64,000 nt of DNA, taken from CAZGSN01 sp964371655. GTDB taxonomy: Bacteria > Desulfobacterota > Binatia > HRBIN30. The position numbers and the translations under genes were made by a program. This document shows, piece by piece, positions 1-8,635 of this stretch. The DNA lies in contig CAYJOD010000021.1 in the NCBI GenBank assembly GCA_964371655.1, positions 1-64,000 on the forward strand, written 5' to 3'. Each line of letters opens with the position of its first letter. Within the stretch, counting starts at the first letter, position 1. The notes below the pieces were generated by a model. The model was given only the letters and a program-made list of their open reading frames with translations. It did not search any database and was not told where the DNA came from.

Positions 1-24
1 GGAGCGCAGCGTCGAGGAAAAGGT

Positions 25-118
25 GGATCCCTCACCCCCGCCCTCTCCCGCAGTGATGCGGGAGAGGGGGTGCTTCCAAACACCGACGCTTCTTGGCTTG
101 CGGGCGTCAGCTCGTGCT
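25..118. repeat. Family A palindromic repeat, right half only
   Basis: A GGATCCCTCACCCC lead is followed by a hairpin (CCCTCTCCCGC / GCGGGAGAGGG, short loop) and a conserved tail beginning GTGCTTCCAAACACCG. The same lead, hairpin and tail recur at 43831 and 60946. The matching left half would lie before the window. Bases 1-24 and 119-193 hold nothing else that I can recognise. Confidence 0.85.
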
Positions 119-193
119 GGGTGATCCGTGGTCATTCCTTCTCTTGCTCTTGCTTGGGCTGCGGGGGCATCCCCCGCGCCAAGTCCTTCGGCG

Positions 194-2077
194 TCAAACC
201 GCAACGTGCAACTTGTCGAGTGTCTTTCGTGTCGGTACCCCGCCGGCATCCCATCCGCGCAGCTGGTAGTAACGTGGCAGCAGTTGATCGAGCGGATGGC
301 CGCTCTTCATGTGCTTGAAGATTGGCTCGTGGAGCATCCGTGGGGGCAGAGTGTCGTCGCTGGCGGTGAGGCCCTCGCGCAGATTGTACATGCGCTCGAG
401 GTTGAAGATGCGTCCGCCGATCTCTTGCACATGCCCCGACGACATGGGCGTTCCGGTGATGAACGTCATCCACTTCTCCCACCACATCAGCGGTCTGCCC
501 TTGATCCCCTGCAGCACTCTGAACATTGGGCCACTGTTCTCGAAGGCGGCGACCGCCAGGCGGTACTGCCACGATTTCGGGTCCATCTCGTGCACGAACT
601 TCGGAATCATGCCGTAGGAAGTGAAGATGCACAGCACCATCGAGTTGATGGTGCAGGCCAGGTTCTGCTGCACGATCGGGATATCGGCTTTCAGCTTGAG
701 GTTCTGCGGGTTGATCGTGAATGGGCCAACGCTCTCCATATACATGCTGGCGCCTTGGACATGGCAGCCGCCGCGGTTGGTGGTGGCGTACTCGACGCCC
801 TGTGCGAACGACCCGCGCGGATCGTAGGCCGAGAGCTCCAGACCCTTCACGTGCATGGCGAACTCGTGGCCGCCGTACTTCTTGCTCATGCGTTTGACGC
901 CGTCGGCCAGGTCGTTGCCCAGACCGTGGCGGTGCGCGATGTCACGGATCATCTCGGCCACTCCGGCCACTTCACCGAAGTTGAGCCCCGACTGCAGCAT
1001 GCCGCGTTCCTGCAGCTCCATCGTGAAGCTCAGAACAGCGCCGAGACTGATCGTGTCCATGCCCATGTCGTCGGCGGCGTAGTTCCACTCCTGGACTTTC
1101 TTGATGTCGGGGATCTCTAGATTCGAGCCCATCAGCCCGAGGGTCTCGTACTCCGGACCCTTCACCGTACCCACGCCCTCGACTTCTACCTGGCGACCGC
1201 AGGTCACCGGGCAGTGGATACAACTGCTCTTGGTGCCCACCAGCGTGTGGTCGGCCATGTACTCGCCGGTCAGAGACATGCCCTGGTTGAAATGGCCGTA
1301 TTTGAAGTTGTGCGTGGGAAGGATGTTGCGGGCATTGGTGGTCTTGACGATGGCCGCGGTCCCGAACGCCTCCATGCTGTGACCGAGGACGGGATGGTCG
1401 CGGAACAGCGCGCGGATCTTCTTCGTGTATTCTTTGAACGCTTCGGGATCGTCCATCTCCAGCTTGCGGGAACCGCTGACGCTGATGGCTTTGAGCTTCT
1501 TCGATCCCATGACCGCGCCCACCCCGGTACGGCCCGCGATGCGCTCATTGGAGACGATGCCGGCATACAGCACCATGTTCTCACCGGCAGGGCCGATGAC
1601 AGCGTGGTACTTCTTCTTGCCGAGCTTTTCCTGGGTCTCGTAGGTCCCTTTGCCCCACAGGTCACGGGCGTCGACAAACGTGACCTCGCTCTTGTCGCCG
1701 TCGATCTCGAGCCGAACCGGCTGATCCGACTGGTTCTTGCAGATCAGGATGTCGATTCCCGCCTTCTTCATCCCGTAGGCGTAGGATCCTCCGCACGCCG
1801 CATTGCCGATGCCACCGGTGAGCGGGCTCTTGCAGACCACCGCAAAGCGGTTTGACTGCGGCGCCACGCTGCCGTTGAGGGGCCCGGTGGCGAAGATGAG
1901 AGGATTGTTTGGACCGAGCGGATCGATACCGGCCTCGGTCATGTCGTAGAGGAGGCGCGTGCCGTAACCCTTGCCGCCGATGTAGAGCTTTGCGGTTTCC
2001 TCGTCCAACGGCTTGAACGCGAAGGTCCGGCTCTTCAGATCCACCTCCAGGATTCGACCCGCATAGCCCTTGATCAT
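194..2077 (-). CDS. Aldehyde:ferredoxin oxidoreductase family protein
   Basis: Tungsten- or molybdenum-bis-pterin enzyme that interconverts aldehydes and carboxylic acids in the cytoplasm with ferredoxin as electron partner. Seen: 627 aa, close to the usual ~600-620. The N-terminal cofactor domain has GGKGYG (34-39) and GGIGNAACGG (88-97). Cubane ligands are in CIHCPVTC (C286, C289, C293), with a probable fourth at C483 in SMVLCIF; this spacing is that known for Pyrococcus AOR. The ATG at 2077 has GAGGAGGAG just upstream, so the start is firm. No ferredoxin or small electron-transfer subunit is adjacent. The molybdopterin genes at 35.6-36.8 kb could supply its cofactor. The substrate subtype cannot be read from sequence. 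Confidence 0.93.
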   Translation of the reverse strand: MIKGYAGRILEVDLKSRTFAFKPLDEETAKLYIGGKGYGTRLLYDMTEAGIDPLGPNNPLIFATGPLNGSVAPQSNRFAVVCKSPLTGGIGNAACGGSYAYGMKKAGIDILICKNQSDQPVRLEIDGDKSEVTFVDARDLWGKGTYETQEKLGKKKYHAVIGPAGENMVLYAGIVSNERIAGRTGVGAVMGSKKLKAISVSGSRKLEMDDPEAFKEYTKKIRALFRDHPVLGHSMEAFGTAAIVKTTNARNILPTHNFKYGHFNQGMSLTGEYMADHTLVGTKSSCIHCPVTCGRQVEVEGVGTVKGPEYETLGLMGSNLEIPDIKKVQEWNYAADDMGMDTISLGAVLSFTMELQERGMLQSGLNFGEVAGVAEMIRDIAHRHGLGNDLADGVKRMSKKYGGHEFAMHVKGLELSAYDPRGSFAQGVEYATTNRGGCHVQGASMYMESVGPFTINPQNLKLKADIPIVQQNLACTINSMVLCIFTSYGMIPKFVHEMDPKSWQYRLAVAAFENSGPMFRVLQGIKGRPLMWWEKWMTFITGTPMSSGHVQEIGGRIFNLERMYNLREGLTASDDTLPPRMLHEPIFKHMKSGHPLDQLLPRYYQLRGWDAGGVPTRKTLDKLHVAV

Positions 2078-2260
2078 GCTCGCTCCTCCTCAGGCAGTCG
2101 GCCGTCGAGACGATGAATATTTCTCTTGGCGGCGCACGCATCGTACCCAGGCACCCGCGCTAGGGCAATCATTCATTCCGTACGTGGGTCGGGCCGCCTA
2201 TCCACGTGTCGTGCGGTTGCGGCGCGTGCGTTGACCGGCTTTGGCCGGCAACTACCTGGA

Positions 2261-2388
2261 GCACCCTTCGATACGCAGCCAGAGGAAGGCGGCTCAGGGT
2301 GAACGGTTTGAGGTCTCATTCTGCAACGGTGTTTCACCGTTCGCCCTGAGTAGGCCGCGTCCTCTAAGCGGCCGTATCGAAGGGCAGG
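2261..2388. repeat. Intergenic inverted repeat, CCCTTCGATACG family
   Basis: The left arm runs from ACCCTTCGATACG to CTCAGGGTGAACGG. The right arm mirrors it as CCGTTCGCCCTGAG followed by CGTATCGAAGGGC. It lies in the 448-bp gap between two divergent genes. The remaining gap must hold both promoters, but I could not identify convincing -35/-10 boxes. Confidence 0.75.
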
Positions 2389-2525
2389 ACCCCTGGTAAT
2401 CGAATTGCCGGGCAAAGCCGCGTTGACCATCGCCAACCGCTCTGGTAGCGGCGCTGGGGCGGGGACAACCGCATTGAGCTACCTCGTGACCGCGCAAACC
2501 TGGAGCGTGCTCCGAACCGGAACGG

Positions 2526-3860
2526 ATGATTCTTTTGCCTGATCTCGACGTCATCGTAATCGGCGGTGGTCCGGCCGGCTCGACCGCGGCGGGATTTCTC
2601 GCCCAGTCCGGTTTCAGCGTCCTGCTGTTCGAGAAGGATCGCTTTCCGCGCTACCACATCGGCGAGTCGTTGCTCTCGGCGACGTTGCCGATTCTCGACG
2701 CGCTCGGGGTGACGCCCGCGGTCGAGCAGGCGGGGTTCATTCGTAAGCCGGGGGGCACGTTTGTTTGGGGGAGCCGCGCCGAGCCGTGGAGTTTCTATTT
2801 CCGCGAGGATCCGGGCGGGCGGCCGCATGCGTTTCATGTCCTGCGCTCGCAGTTCGACCACATCTTGTTGAAGCACTGCCAGAGCTTGGGTGTGGACGTG
2901 CGCGAAGGGCATCGGGTCCGGGAGACGCGACGCGACGGCGGAACGACGTGCGTCACAGCGGTGGACGAGGAAGGCCGCGCGGTGACGGCCGAGGCGACGT
3001 ACGTCATCGATGCGAGTGGGCAGCAGGCGCTGTTCGGTCAACGCGATGGGCTGCGCGAGTTCAACCCATTTTTCAAGAACCTCGCCGTGTTCGGATACTT
3101 CGCCGGCGCCGAGCGCCTGAGCGGCGCGACGGAAGGGAACATCCTTTCGGCCGCGTTCGCGGACGGGTGGTTCTGGTTCATCCCGTTGCACGACGGCACG
3201 ACCAGTGTCGGCGCGGTGGTCGACGCGCAACGTTTCGCGGGCGAGGCCGCCGGCGATGCGCTGCCGCTGTACCGGCGCTTGATCGCCGCCTGCGAGCCGG
3301 TGGCCGAACGCGTGCGCACAGCGCAACTCGTCTCACCGGTGCGGGTCATCCGCGACTACTCGTACTGCAGCCGGCGGTTCTACGGTCCCGGGTACCTGCT
3401 CGCCGGCGATGCGGCTTGCTTCATTGATCCGGTATTTTCTACCGGGGTGCACCTCGCGTGTCTGGCGGGATACCTATCGTCGCAAGCGCTCGGCGCCATC
3501 CTGGGCGGCGCCAACGAAGCAGCGGAGCAGGAACGCTTCGATGCACGCTATCGCCGCGCGTTCGAGCGCTATCTGAATTTTCTCTATTTTTTCTACGACC
3601 ACCACCGCGACCCGGAGTCGTATTTCTGGACGGCGCGGAAGCTTCTCAATCCGGACACGCCACTCGACACGCGCACGGCATTCGTACGGCTGATGTCGGG
3701 TGGCGGTGATCTTTTTGGCAGCGATGGCGAGCTCAGCCGTGAGCTCGCCGACCGCCACGCGCGCATGGCCGACGCCACCAAGCGCGGCCATTTCGCCGCC
3801 GCCCCCGGCGCCGACCTATTCCGCGTCCGGGGGACGATCCAGGAGCTGAAGAAGCGGTGA
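2526..3860 (+). CDS. Flavin-dependent halogenase-like FAD monooxygenase
   Basis: Predicted FADH2-dependent halogenase or closely related flavin monooxygenase. Seen: 444 aa; FAD-binding GGGPAGS (13-19) at the N-terminus; FPRYHIGESL (40-49), typical of halogenases and geranylgeranyl-reductase relatives; a lysine in RKPGGTFVWG (K74) where halogenases have their catalytic Lys; the halogenase signature WFWFIP (215-220, W-x-W-x-I-P); and the second FAD motif AGDAACFIDP near 300. The WxWxIP and Lys motifs favour halogenase over geranylgeranyl reductase. The ATG at 2526 has only a weak GGAACGG upstream. It stands alone: no peptide synthetase, polyketide synthase or flavin reductase is nearby, so the substrate is unknown and probably a free small molecule. 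Confidence 0.8.
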   Translation: MILLPDLDVIVIGGGPAGSTAAGFLAQSGFSVLLFEKDRFPRYHIGESLLSATLPILDALGVTPAVEQAGFIRKPGGTFVWGSRAEPWSFYFREDPGGRPHAFHVLRSQFDHILLKHCQSLGVDVREGHRVRETRRDGGTTCVTAVDEEGRAVTAEATYVIDASGQQALFGQRDGLREFNPFFKNLAVFGYFAGAERLSGATEGNILSAAFADGWFWFIPLHDGTTSVGAVVDAQRFAGEAAGDALPLYRRLIAACEPVAERVRTAQLVSPVRVIRDYSYCSRRFYGPGYLLAGDAACFIDPVFSTGVHLACLAGYLSSQALGAILGGANEAAEQERFDARYRRAFERYLNFLYFFYDHHRDPESYFWTARKLLNPDTPLDTRTAFVRLMSGGGDLFGSDGELSRELADRHARMADATKRGHFAAAPGADLFRVRGTIQELKKR

Positions 3861-4130
3861 GTCGGCGGCAAGCAGGAACCGTCGGGATCTGGAATATGGA
3901 CCATCTGGCGACGATGGATTCGATTTTGCAGATCTGACCCCAGGCCCAGCGACCCCAAGCCCAGGAACGGATGACCCACCTTGAACGAAACCGCTGCGCG
4001 CTGGGCAAGACAAGCGGGCTGCACAGTCCACGCTGAGAGAAGCGACGACGCCACAGTGATCGTATCGCCGCGCTCGGGCGTCCCAAGGGTTCGCTGCGCC
4101 GGATGAGCCAGAAGAAGGTCGCAAAGCCGT

Positions 4131-4291
4131 CAATTGGAACCGCGGATGGACACGGATTCACGCGGATTACCGGTACTTAGGCTCCGGCACGCAGGAATCA
4201 AGATGTGTCGAGGCACCGAGGGACGAGTCGACAATTTCCTCAAGCTCTTCCTGCTTCATCCGTGTCCATCGGCATTCATCCGCGGTTCAAC
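4131..4291. repeat. Family B (CGCGGATG words) inverted repeat
   Basis: The left arm (4131-4170) is GGAACCGCGGATGGACACGG plus a further CGCGGAT word. The right arm (4257-4291) is the mirrored set CATCCGTGTCCATCGGCATT followed by CATCCGCGGTTC. About 85 bp of unique spacer separates them. The first of five copies in the window, and part of the 929-bp gap 3861-4789, which holds no gene that I can support. Confidence 0.85.
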
Positions 4292-4309
4292 TGTTCTTTC
4301 CCGGATTAA

Positions 4310-4370
4310 CTGTTGGTGTGGTTCTCTTCTCTGCGACTTTGCGGCTTGGCGCGAGAATCCCTTCCCGATC
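4310..4370. repeat. Degenerate half of the CTTTGCG/GGCGCGAG repeat family
   Basis: CTCTGCGACTTTGCGGCTTG followed by GCGCGAGA resembles one arm of the two elements at 43041-43265. No matching second arm is visible, so this looks like a remnant. Confidence 0.45.
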
Positions 4371-4438
4371 GGCGTCAGCGAGGGGCGGCGATGAGCCCGA
4401 AGTCGGCTGTTGGCTGCCTTGTCGTGGGCGATCTTACA

Positions 4439-4467
4439 AATCACCGCTCCCTTACGGTCGCGGCTCT
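4439..4467. repeat. Short dispersed repeat AATCACCGCTCCCT...
   Basis: A 28-base stretch beginning AATCACCGCTCCC and ending GGTCGCGGCTC recurs at 49778-49806 with a single mismatch. It contains a small inverted pair (CCGC/GCGG). Its function is unknown. Confidence 0.6.
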
Positions 4468-4566
4468 GCGCCGACCTGCACCGGTGGCCGTCGGCTGAAA
4501 TGACAAACGCCGTACGAGACTGTCGATTTTCTCCGGCATGGCGGGTGCGCGAGTCTCGTGCCGCCT

Positions 4567-4628
4567 CGTAGGGCCGGCTGTGCCGGCCGTATTTTCCACC
4601 CGACCGGCCGGTACAACCGGCCCTACGC
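4567..4628. repeat. GTAGGGCCGGC inverted repeat
   Basis: Left arm GTAGGGCCGGCTGTGCCGGC, 13-bp AT-richer spacer, right arm GCCGGTACAACCGGCCCTAC. Each arm is itself a small palindrome, so two hairpins or one long one can form. It lies about 160 bp upstream of the ThDP enzyme start. Confidence 0.8.
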
Positions 4629-4789
4629 GACTTTATCGACGGTCTCGTACGCCACCCTCCGGCGACTACAACCGTTTGATCGTGCCTCTGTCAGAAGGCA
4701 CTGGGCACTTCAGTTGAACAGCGCCTTTCGCCGCGGTGCTCTGGACACGGCCGCGGCGCAGTGTATTGCAGGCCGACGCGGAGGAAACC

Positions 4790-6547
4790 ATGACGGAAAC
4801 AAGTGGCGGCGCGATTATCGCCAAGATTCTGAGGCAGGAGGGTGTCGAGAAATTCTTCGGCATCGTCGACGGAACTTACACCCATCTTTTTGCGCACTGC
4901 GTCGAGCAGGGCATCGAGATGTTCTCGCCGCGCCACGAAGCGGTCGCGGCGCATATGGCCGGCGCCTATGCGCGGCTCACCGGCAAGCTCGGCGTGTGCA
5001 TCGCCAGCAACGGCCCGGGTGTCGCCAATATGCTCGCCGGGGTCGCGGTGGAGAACGGCGAAGGCAATCGCGTCCTGCTCATCACCAGCTCGCGCCGCAC
5101 TGGCATCACCTATCCGGATCGCGGCGGCGCCTACCAATGCTTCGACCATGTCGGGGTCATCGGTGCGATGTCGAAGTGGTCGCAATCCATCTCGTCGTTC
5201 GGCCGTATCGCCGAGCTCACGCGCCAGGCTTTGCGCGCCTGCTACAGCGGCCGACCGGGAGTGGTGCACCTCGACGTCCCCGAGAATCTCATCAACGGTA
5301 TGGGACCGGACGCGGCGCTGCTGGCGCCGCATCAATATCGCCGCGTCGACCCGATCAGCGCGCCCGAGGCGCAAGTCGCTCGCGCCGCCGAGATGCTGTC
5401 GGCGGCGACGCTGCCGATCATTCACGTCGGTGGCGGCATCATCCACGCACAGGCGTTTGCCGAGCTCGCCGAGGTGGCCGAGCTTCTGCACGCCCCGGTA
5501 ACGACGTCGTGGAGCGCGCGCGGCGCGATGGCGGAGACATCGGAGTTGGTGTGGCCGATGCCGCACATCGACGCGTGCAACCAGCTGCGCAACGCCGCCG
5601 ATCTGGTTCTGGTGCTGGGCTCGGAGCTGGGTGAAACGGATTGGTGGGGCAAGCCCCCGTACTGGGCGCCGTCGTCGCGGCAGCATTTGATACAGGTCGA
5701 CATCGACGACAATTGTCTCGGTCGCAATCGCGGCGCCGAGCTCAACATCCTCGCTGACGCCCGGCGCTTCTTGCAGCAGCTCATTCCGCATTTGCAAGCT
5801 CTGCACGCGAAGATTCCGCTCGAGCAGCGGCGCGCCGCTGTGGAGCGACTGGCGCAAGCCAAGCACGAAGATCGCGTCGGGCTCGATGCCGCGCTCGGCA
5901 ACCGCTCCGCACCAATGGTCACCGCGCACGTGCCGGCGGTGTGCCGCCGCGTCTTCGATGACGACGCCGTGGTCGTCTTCGATGGCGGCAATACCGCCGT
6001 ATGGGGGCATTTCTTCACCGAGCTGCGGACGCCCAACACCATGCTGCAGACCGCGCACTTCGGCCATCTCGGCGCCGGCGTTGGCCAGGCCCTGGGTGCC
6101 GCCCTCGCCCGCCCCGGGCGTCAGGTCTATTGCGTGATCGGCGACGGCGCCATGGGCTTCAACATGCAGGAGATCGAAACCGCGGTGCGCTACAAGCTGA
6201 AGCCGATCTTCTTGGTGTGCTGCGACCGCCAGTGGGGCATGGTGAAGATCAATCAGATGGTGGCGCTGCAACCGGTGCGCTCCATGTTTCAGACGGCGCT
6301 CGGGCCCGACGGCAGCCGTACGATCAACACGGATCTGGGCGAGATCGAATGGGACCACTTGGCCGCAGCGATGGGAGCCTACGGCGAGCGCGTCTCCGAT
6401 CCCGCCGATCTCGAGGCGGCGCTGCGGCGCTGCTTGGAGGAGGATCGCTGTGCCGTGATCCACGTCGACGTCGAGCCGACGGCGCACCTGTTCGCCCCCG
6501 GCCTGCAGCATTTCAAGGACATGCACCAAGAGCCGGCGGGGGAGTGA
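4790..6547 (+). CDS. ThDP-dependent acetolactate-synthase-like enzyme
   Basis: Thiamine-diphosphate enzyme of the acetolactate synthase/2-hydroxyacyl-CoA lyase superfamily; it joins or cleaves a bond next to a carbonyl. Seen: 585 aa from ATG 4790, which is preceded by GAGGAAACC; an in-frame ATG at 4736 lacks a site. The PYR domain carries the catalytic Glu in RHEAVAAHMA (E50) and SNGPGVAN (73-80). The PP domain has GDG (451-453). The usual NN that ends the ThDP motif is CD here (C478-D479), which keeps one acidic metal ligand. An epimerase follows 7 bp later and an SDR 215 bp after that, suggesting that the product is a ketol that is then reduced. It is not an obvious ilvB, because no regulatory subunit is present. 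Confidence 0.82.
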   Translation: MTETSGGAIIAKILRQEGVEKFFGIVDGTYTHLFAHCVEQGIEMFSPRHEAVAAHMAGAYARLTGKLGVCIASNGPGVANMLAGVAVENGEGNRVLLITSSRRTGITYPDRGGAYQCFDHVGVIGAMSKWSQSISSFGRIAELTRQALRACYSGRPGVVHLDVPENLINGMGPDAALLAPHQYRRVDPISAPEAQVARAAEMLSAATLPIIHVGGGIIHAQAFAELAEVAELLHAPVTTSWSARGAMAETSELVWPMPHIDACNQLRNAADLVLVLGSELGETDWWGKPPYWAPSSRQHLIQVDIDDNCLGRNRGAELNILADARRFLQQLIPHLQALHAKIPLEQRRAAVERLAQAKHEDRVGLDAALGNRSAPMVTAHVPAVCRRVFDDDAVVVFDGGNTAVWGHFFTELRTPNTMLQTAHFGHLGAGVGQALGAALARPGRQVYCVIGDGAMGFNMQEIETAVRYKLKPIFLVCCDRQWGMVKINQMVALQPVRSMFQTALGPDGSRTINTDLGEIEWDHLAAAMGAYGERVSDPADLEAALRRCLEEDRCAVIHVDVEPTAHLFAPGLQHFKDMHQEPAGE

Positions 6548-6554
6548 GCGGGCG

Positions 6555-7529
6555 ATGGAACGTCTGCCGTATCGCTCCGTCGCCATCACCGGGGCGTCGG
6601 GCTACATCGGTCGCCAGCTGGTAGCTGCGCTCGCGGCCGACCGCCACCACATCAACACCATCGTCGCCGCCGACGTGCGGCAGCCCAGCCCTGCGGATCG
6701 CCTCGGCGGCGTCGAGTACGTCGATGCCGACGTGCGTAGCGCCGATTTCGGAGAGCTCTTTCGTAAGCACGGCACGGATCTGGTCGTGCACCTCGCCGCC
6801 ATCGTCACCCCCGGGCGTGAGACGACTCGCGAGATCGAGTACGCCGTCGACGTCACTGGTACCGAGAACGTGCTCAGCGGCTGTGCTGCGGCCGGCGTTG
6901 GCAAGCTTATCTACACCAGCAGCGGCGCCGCTTACGGGTATCACGCCGACAATCCGGAATGGCTCACGGAAGACGACGCACTGCGCGGCAATCCGGAGTT
7001 CGCCTACTCCGATCACAAGCGTCTGGTCGAAGAGATGCTTGCGCGCTGGCGCGCGCAACGCCCGCAACTGTTGCAGCTCGTCCTCCGGCCCGGCACCATC
7101 CTCGGCGCCCACACCCGCAATCAGATCACCGACATGTTCGACGGCCGCTTCGTCCTGGGCATCCGCGGCTCGGCGAGCCCGTTCGTAATCATCTGGGATC
7201 AAGACGTCGTCGGCGCCATCGTGCACGGCATCCACAATGGCGGCGTCGGCATCTACAACCTCGCTGGCGATGGAACTCTCAGTCTGCCGGAGATCGCTCG
7301 ACTCCTCGGCAAGCCGTACGTGGCACTGCCGGCAGCACTTGTCGCCGGCGCGCTATGGGTGCTGCACGGCCTGGGACTGTCGCAGTATGGGCCCGAGCAG
7401 CTGAACTTTCTGCGCTATCGCCCGGTGCTTGATAACCGGCGCCTCAAGCAAGAGCTCGGATACGTTCCGAAGAAGACGACGCGCGAGGTGTTCGACTTCT
7501 TTCTGCAAGCGCGGCGCAATGCCGGGTAA
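6555..7529 (+). CDS. NAD-dependent epimerase/dehydratase (extended SDR)
   Basis: Extended short-chain dehydrogenase/reductase acting on a nucleotide sugar or other hydroxy-ketone. Seen: 324 aa; Rossmann TGASGYIG (13-20); acidic D40 after strand two, favouring NAD; VVHLAA (77-82); active-site TSSGAAYG (121-128) with Y151 and K155 in AYSDHK. The hydrophobic segment AALVAGALWVLHGLGL near residues 260-275 is unusual for a soluble epimerase and may be a membrane-association loop. It starts 7 bp after the ThDP enzyme and so is almost certainly co-transcribed. The substrate is unknown. Confidence 0.85.
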   Translation: MERLPYRSVAITGASGYIGRQLVAALAADRHHINTIVAADVRQPSPADRLGGVEYVDADVRSADFGELFRKHGTDLVVHLAAIVTPGRETTREIEYAVDVTGTENVLSGCAAAGVGKLIYTSSGAAYGYHADNPEWLTEDDALRGNPEFAYSDHKRLVEEMLARWRAQRPQLLQLVLRPGTILGAHTRNQITDMFDGRFVLGIRGSASPFVIIWDQDVVGAIVHGIHNGGVGIYNLAGDGTLSLPEIARLLGKPYVALPAALVAGALWVLHGLGLSQYGPEQLNFLRYRPVLDNRRLKQELGYVPKKTTREVFDFFLQARRNAG

Positions 7530-7536
7530 CCCGGAG

Positions 7537-7747
7537 TTCTCACCAGAGAGACACAGAGACACAGAGACGCGAAGACACGGAGACGCGGAGAAATTGAAGG
7601 CGGGCATGGGTTTCCGTTCGATGCCAAGAAGAGATGGGCACAACAACCTGCCACCGAGCGGCATTCAGGCGATTGGCTTGAGTATCGATTGTATCCCTCT
7701 TCTCTGTGCCTCTGTGTCTCTGTGGTTGATTCTTCCGGTGAGAAATG
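7537..7747. repeat. Family C (GAGACACAGAGAC words) inverted repeat
   Basis: The left arm (7537-7592) is a tandem run of GAGACACA-type words after TTCTCACCA. The right arm (7698-7747) is the mirrored CTCTGTGCCTCTGTGTCTCT and ends GGTGAGAAATG. The final ATG is the start codon of the next gene. About 105 bp of spacer separates the arms. Confidence 0.85.
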
Positions 7748-8569
7748 TCGGCTAAGCGCGATTTCCGCGACAAGGTGGTAGTCATCACCGGAGCCGCGGG
7801 CGGCATGGGCGTCGCCTTCGCCCGACGCTTCGCCCACGCCGGAGCGCAGCTGGCGCTGCTCGATGTCAACGCCGAGTCGGTCGCGGCGGTGGCACGGCAG
7901 CTTACCTCCACCGGCACGCGTTGCCTGGGCGTCGCTTGCGACGTCAGCAACGAGGACGACTGTCGCAAGGCCATCACCACCGTGATCGAGCATTATGGCG
8001 GCATCGACGTTCTCATGAACAATGCCGGCATCACCCAGCGCAGTCTGCTCGCCGATACCGATACACGCGTGTACCGCAAGGTGATGGACGTGAACTTCTT
8101 CGGCTCGCTCTACTGCACCAAGGCGGCGCTTGCGAGCTTGGTGGAGCGACGCGGCATGATCATCGTCACCAGCTCGATTGCCGGTATCGCGCCGCTCTAT
8201 GAACGCAGCGGCTATGCGGCGAGCAAGCATGCGCTGCACGGACTGTTCGCGTCGCTGCGCGCCGAGCTCAGCGGCAGCGGCGTCGATGTCATGCTCGTCT
8301 GCCCCGGCTTCACCGCGACCGGCATCGGCGCCGCCGCCCTCGATGGCAGCGGTCGTCCGGCGCAACATGCGCAGTCGACGGTGGGGAAGATGGCGACGCC
8401 GGAGAGCGTAGCCGACGCAGTCTTCGCCGCGGCGACGCGCGGCAAGCGCCTCCTGGTGCTGACGACGGTCGGCAAGACCACGGCGCTGCTGAACAAGCTC
8501 TTTCCCGCTCTCTACGAACGCGTGATGACCCGCTCGATTCGGCGCGAGCTCCGACGCGCGAGTGGATGA
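7745..8569 (+). CDS. SDR family oxidoreductase
   Basis: Classical short-chain dehydrogenase/reductase, a cytoplasmic NAD(P)-linked alcohol/ketone oxidoreductase. Seen: 274 aa; nucleotide-binding TGAAGGMG (15-22) with D40 favouring NAD; NNAG (92-95); catalytic S143/S144, Y157 and K161 in SGYAASK; and a C-terminal basic helix (MTRSIRRELRR). The start ATG is the last triplet of the family C repeat end GGTGAGAAATG, with GTGAG as the only ribosome-site candidate, so translation of this gene may depend on the element. It follows the ThDP enzyme and epimerase on the same strand and may act in the same short pathway. Confidence 0.88.
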   Translation: MSAKRDFRDKVVVITGAAGGMGVAFARRFAHAGAQLALLDVNAESVAAVARQLTSTGTRCLGVACDVSNEDDCRKAITTVIEHYGGIDVLMNNAGITQRSLLADTDTRVYRKVMDVNFFGSLYCTKAALASLVERRGMIIVTSSIAGIAPLYERSGYAASKHALHGLFASLRAELSGSGVDVMLVCPGFTATGIGAAALDGSGRPAQHAQSTVGKMATPESVADAVFAAATRGKRLLVLTTVGKTTALLNKLFPALYERVMTRSIRRELRRASG

Positions 8570-8635
8570 TCCCGCGGCGGGTCGACGTGTCATCTGCGGA
8601 TTGTCCCAGCACGGCGGCCTTGGTACGGACGGAAC

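Noticed and set aside
25..118. Family A hairpins as rho-independent terminators
   Set aside because: The stems are strong but no T-run follows, and they occur upstream of genes and in pairs; some transcription attenuation cannot be excluded.
7537..7747. Integron attC site or insertion sequence ends
   Set aside because: No RYYYAAC-type core, no integrase, no internal transposase, and no clear target duplication that I can see.
2526..8569. Secondary-metabolite cluster around the halogenase
   Set aside because: No carrier protein, ketosynthase, adenylation domain, tailoring transporter or regulator is present.
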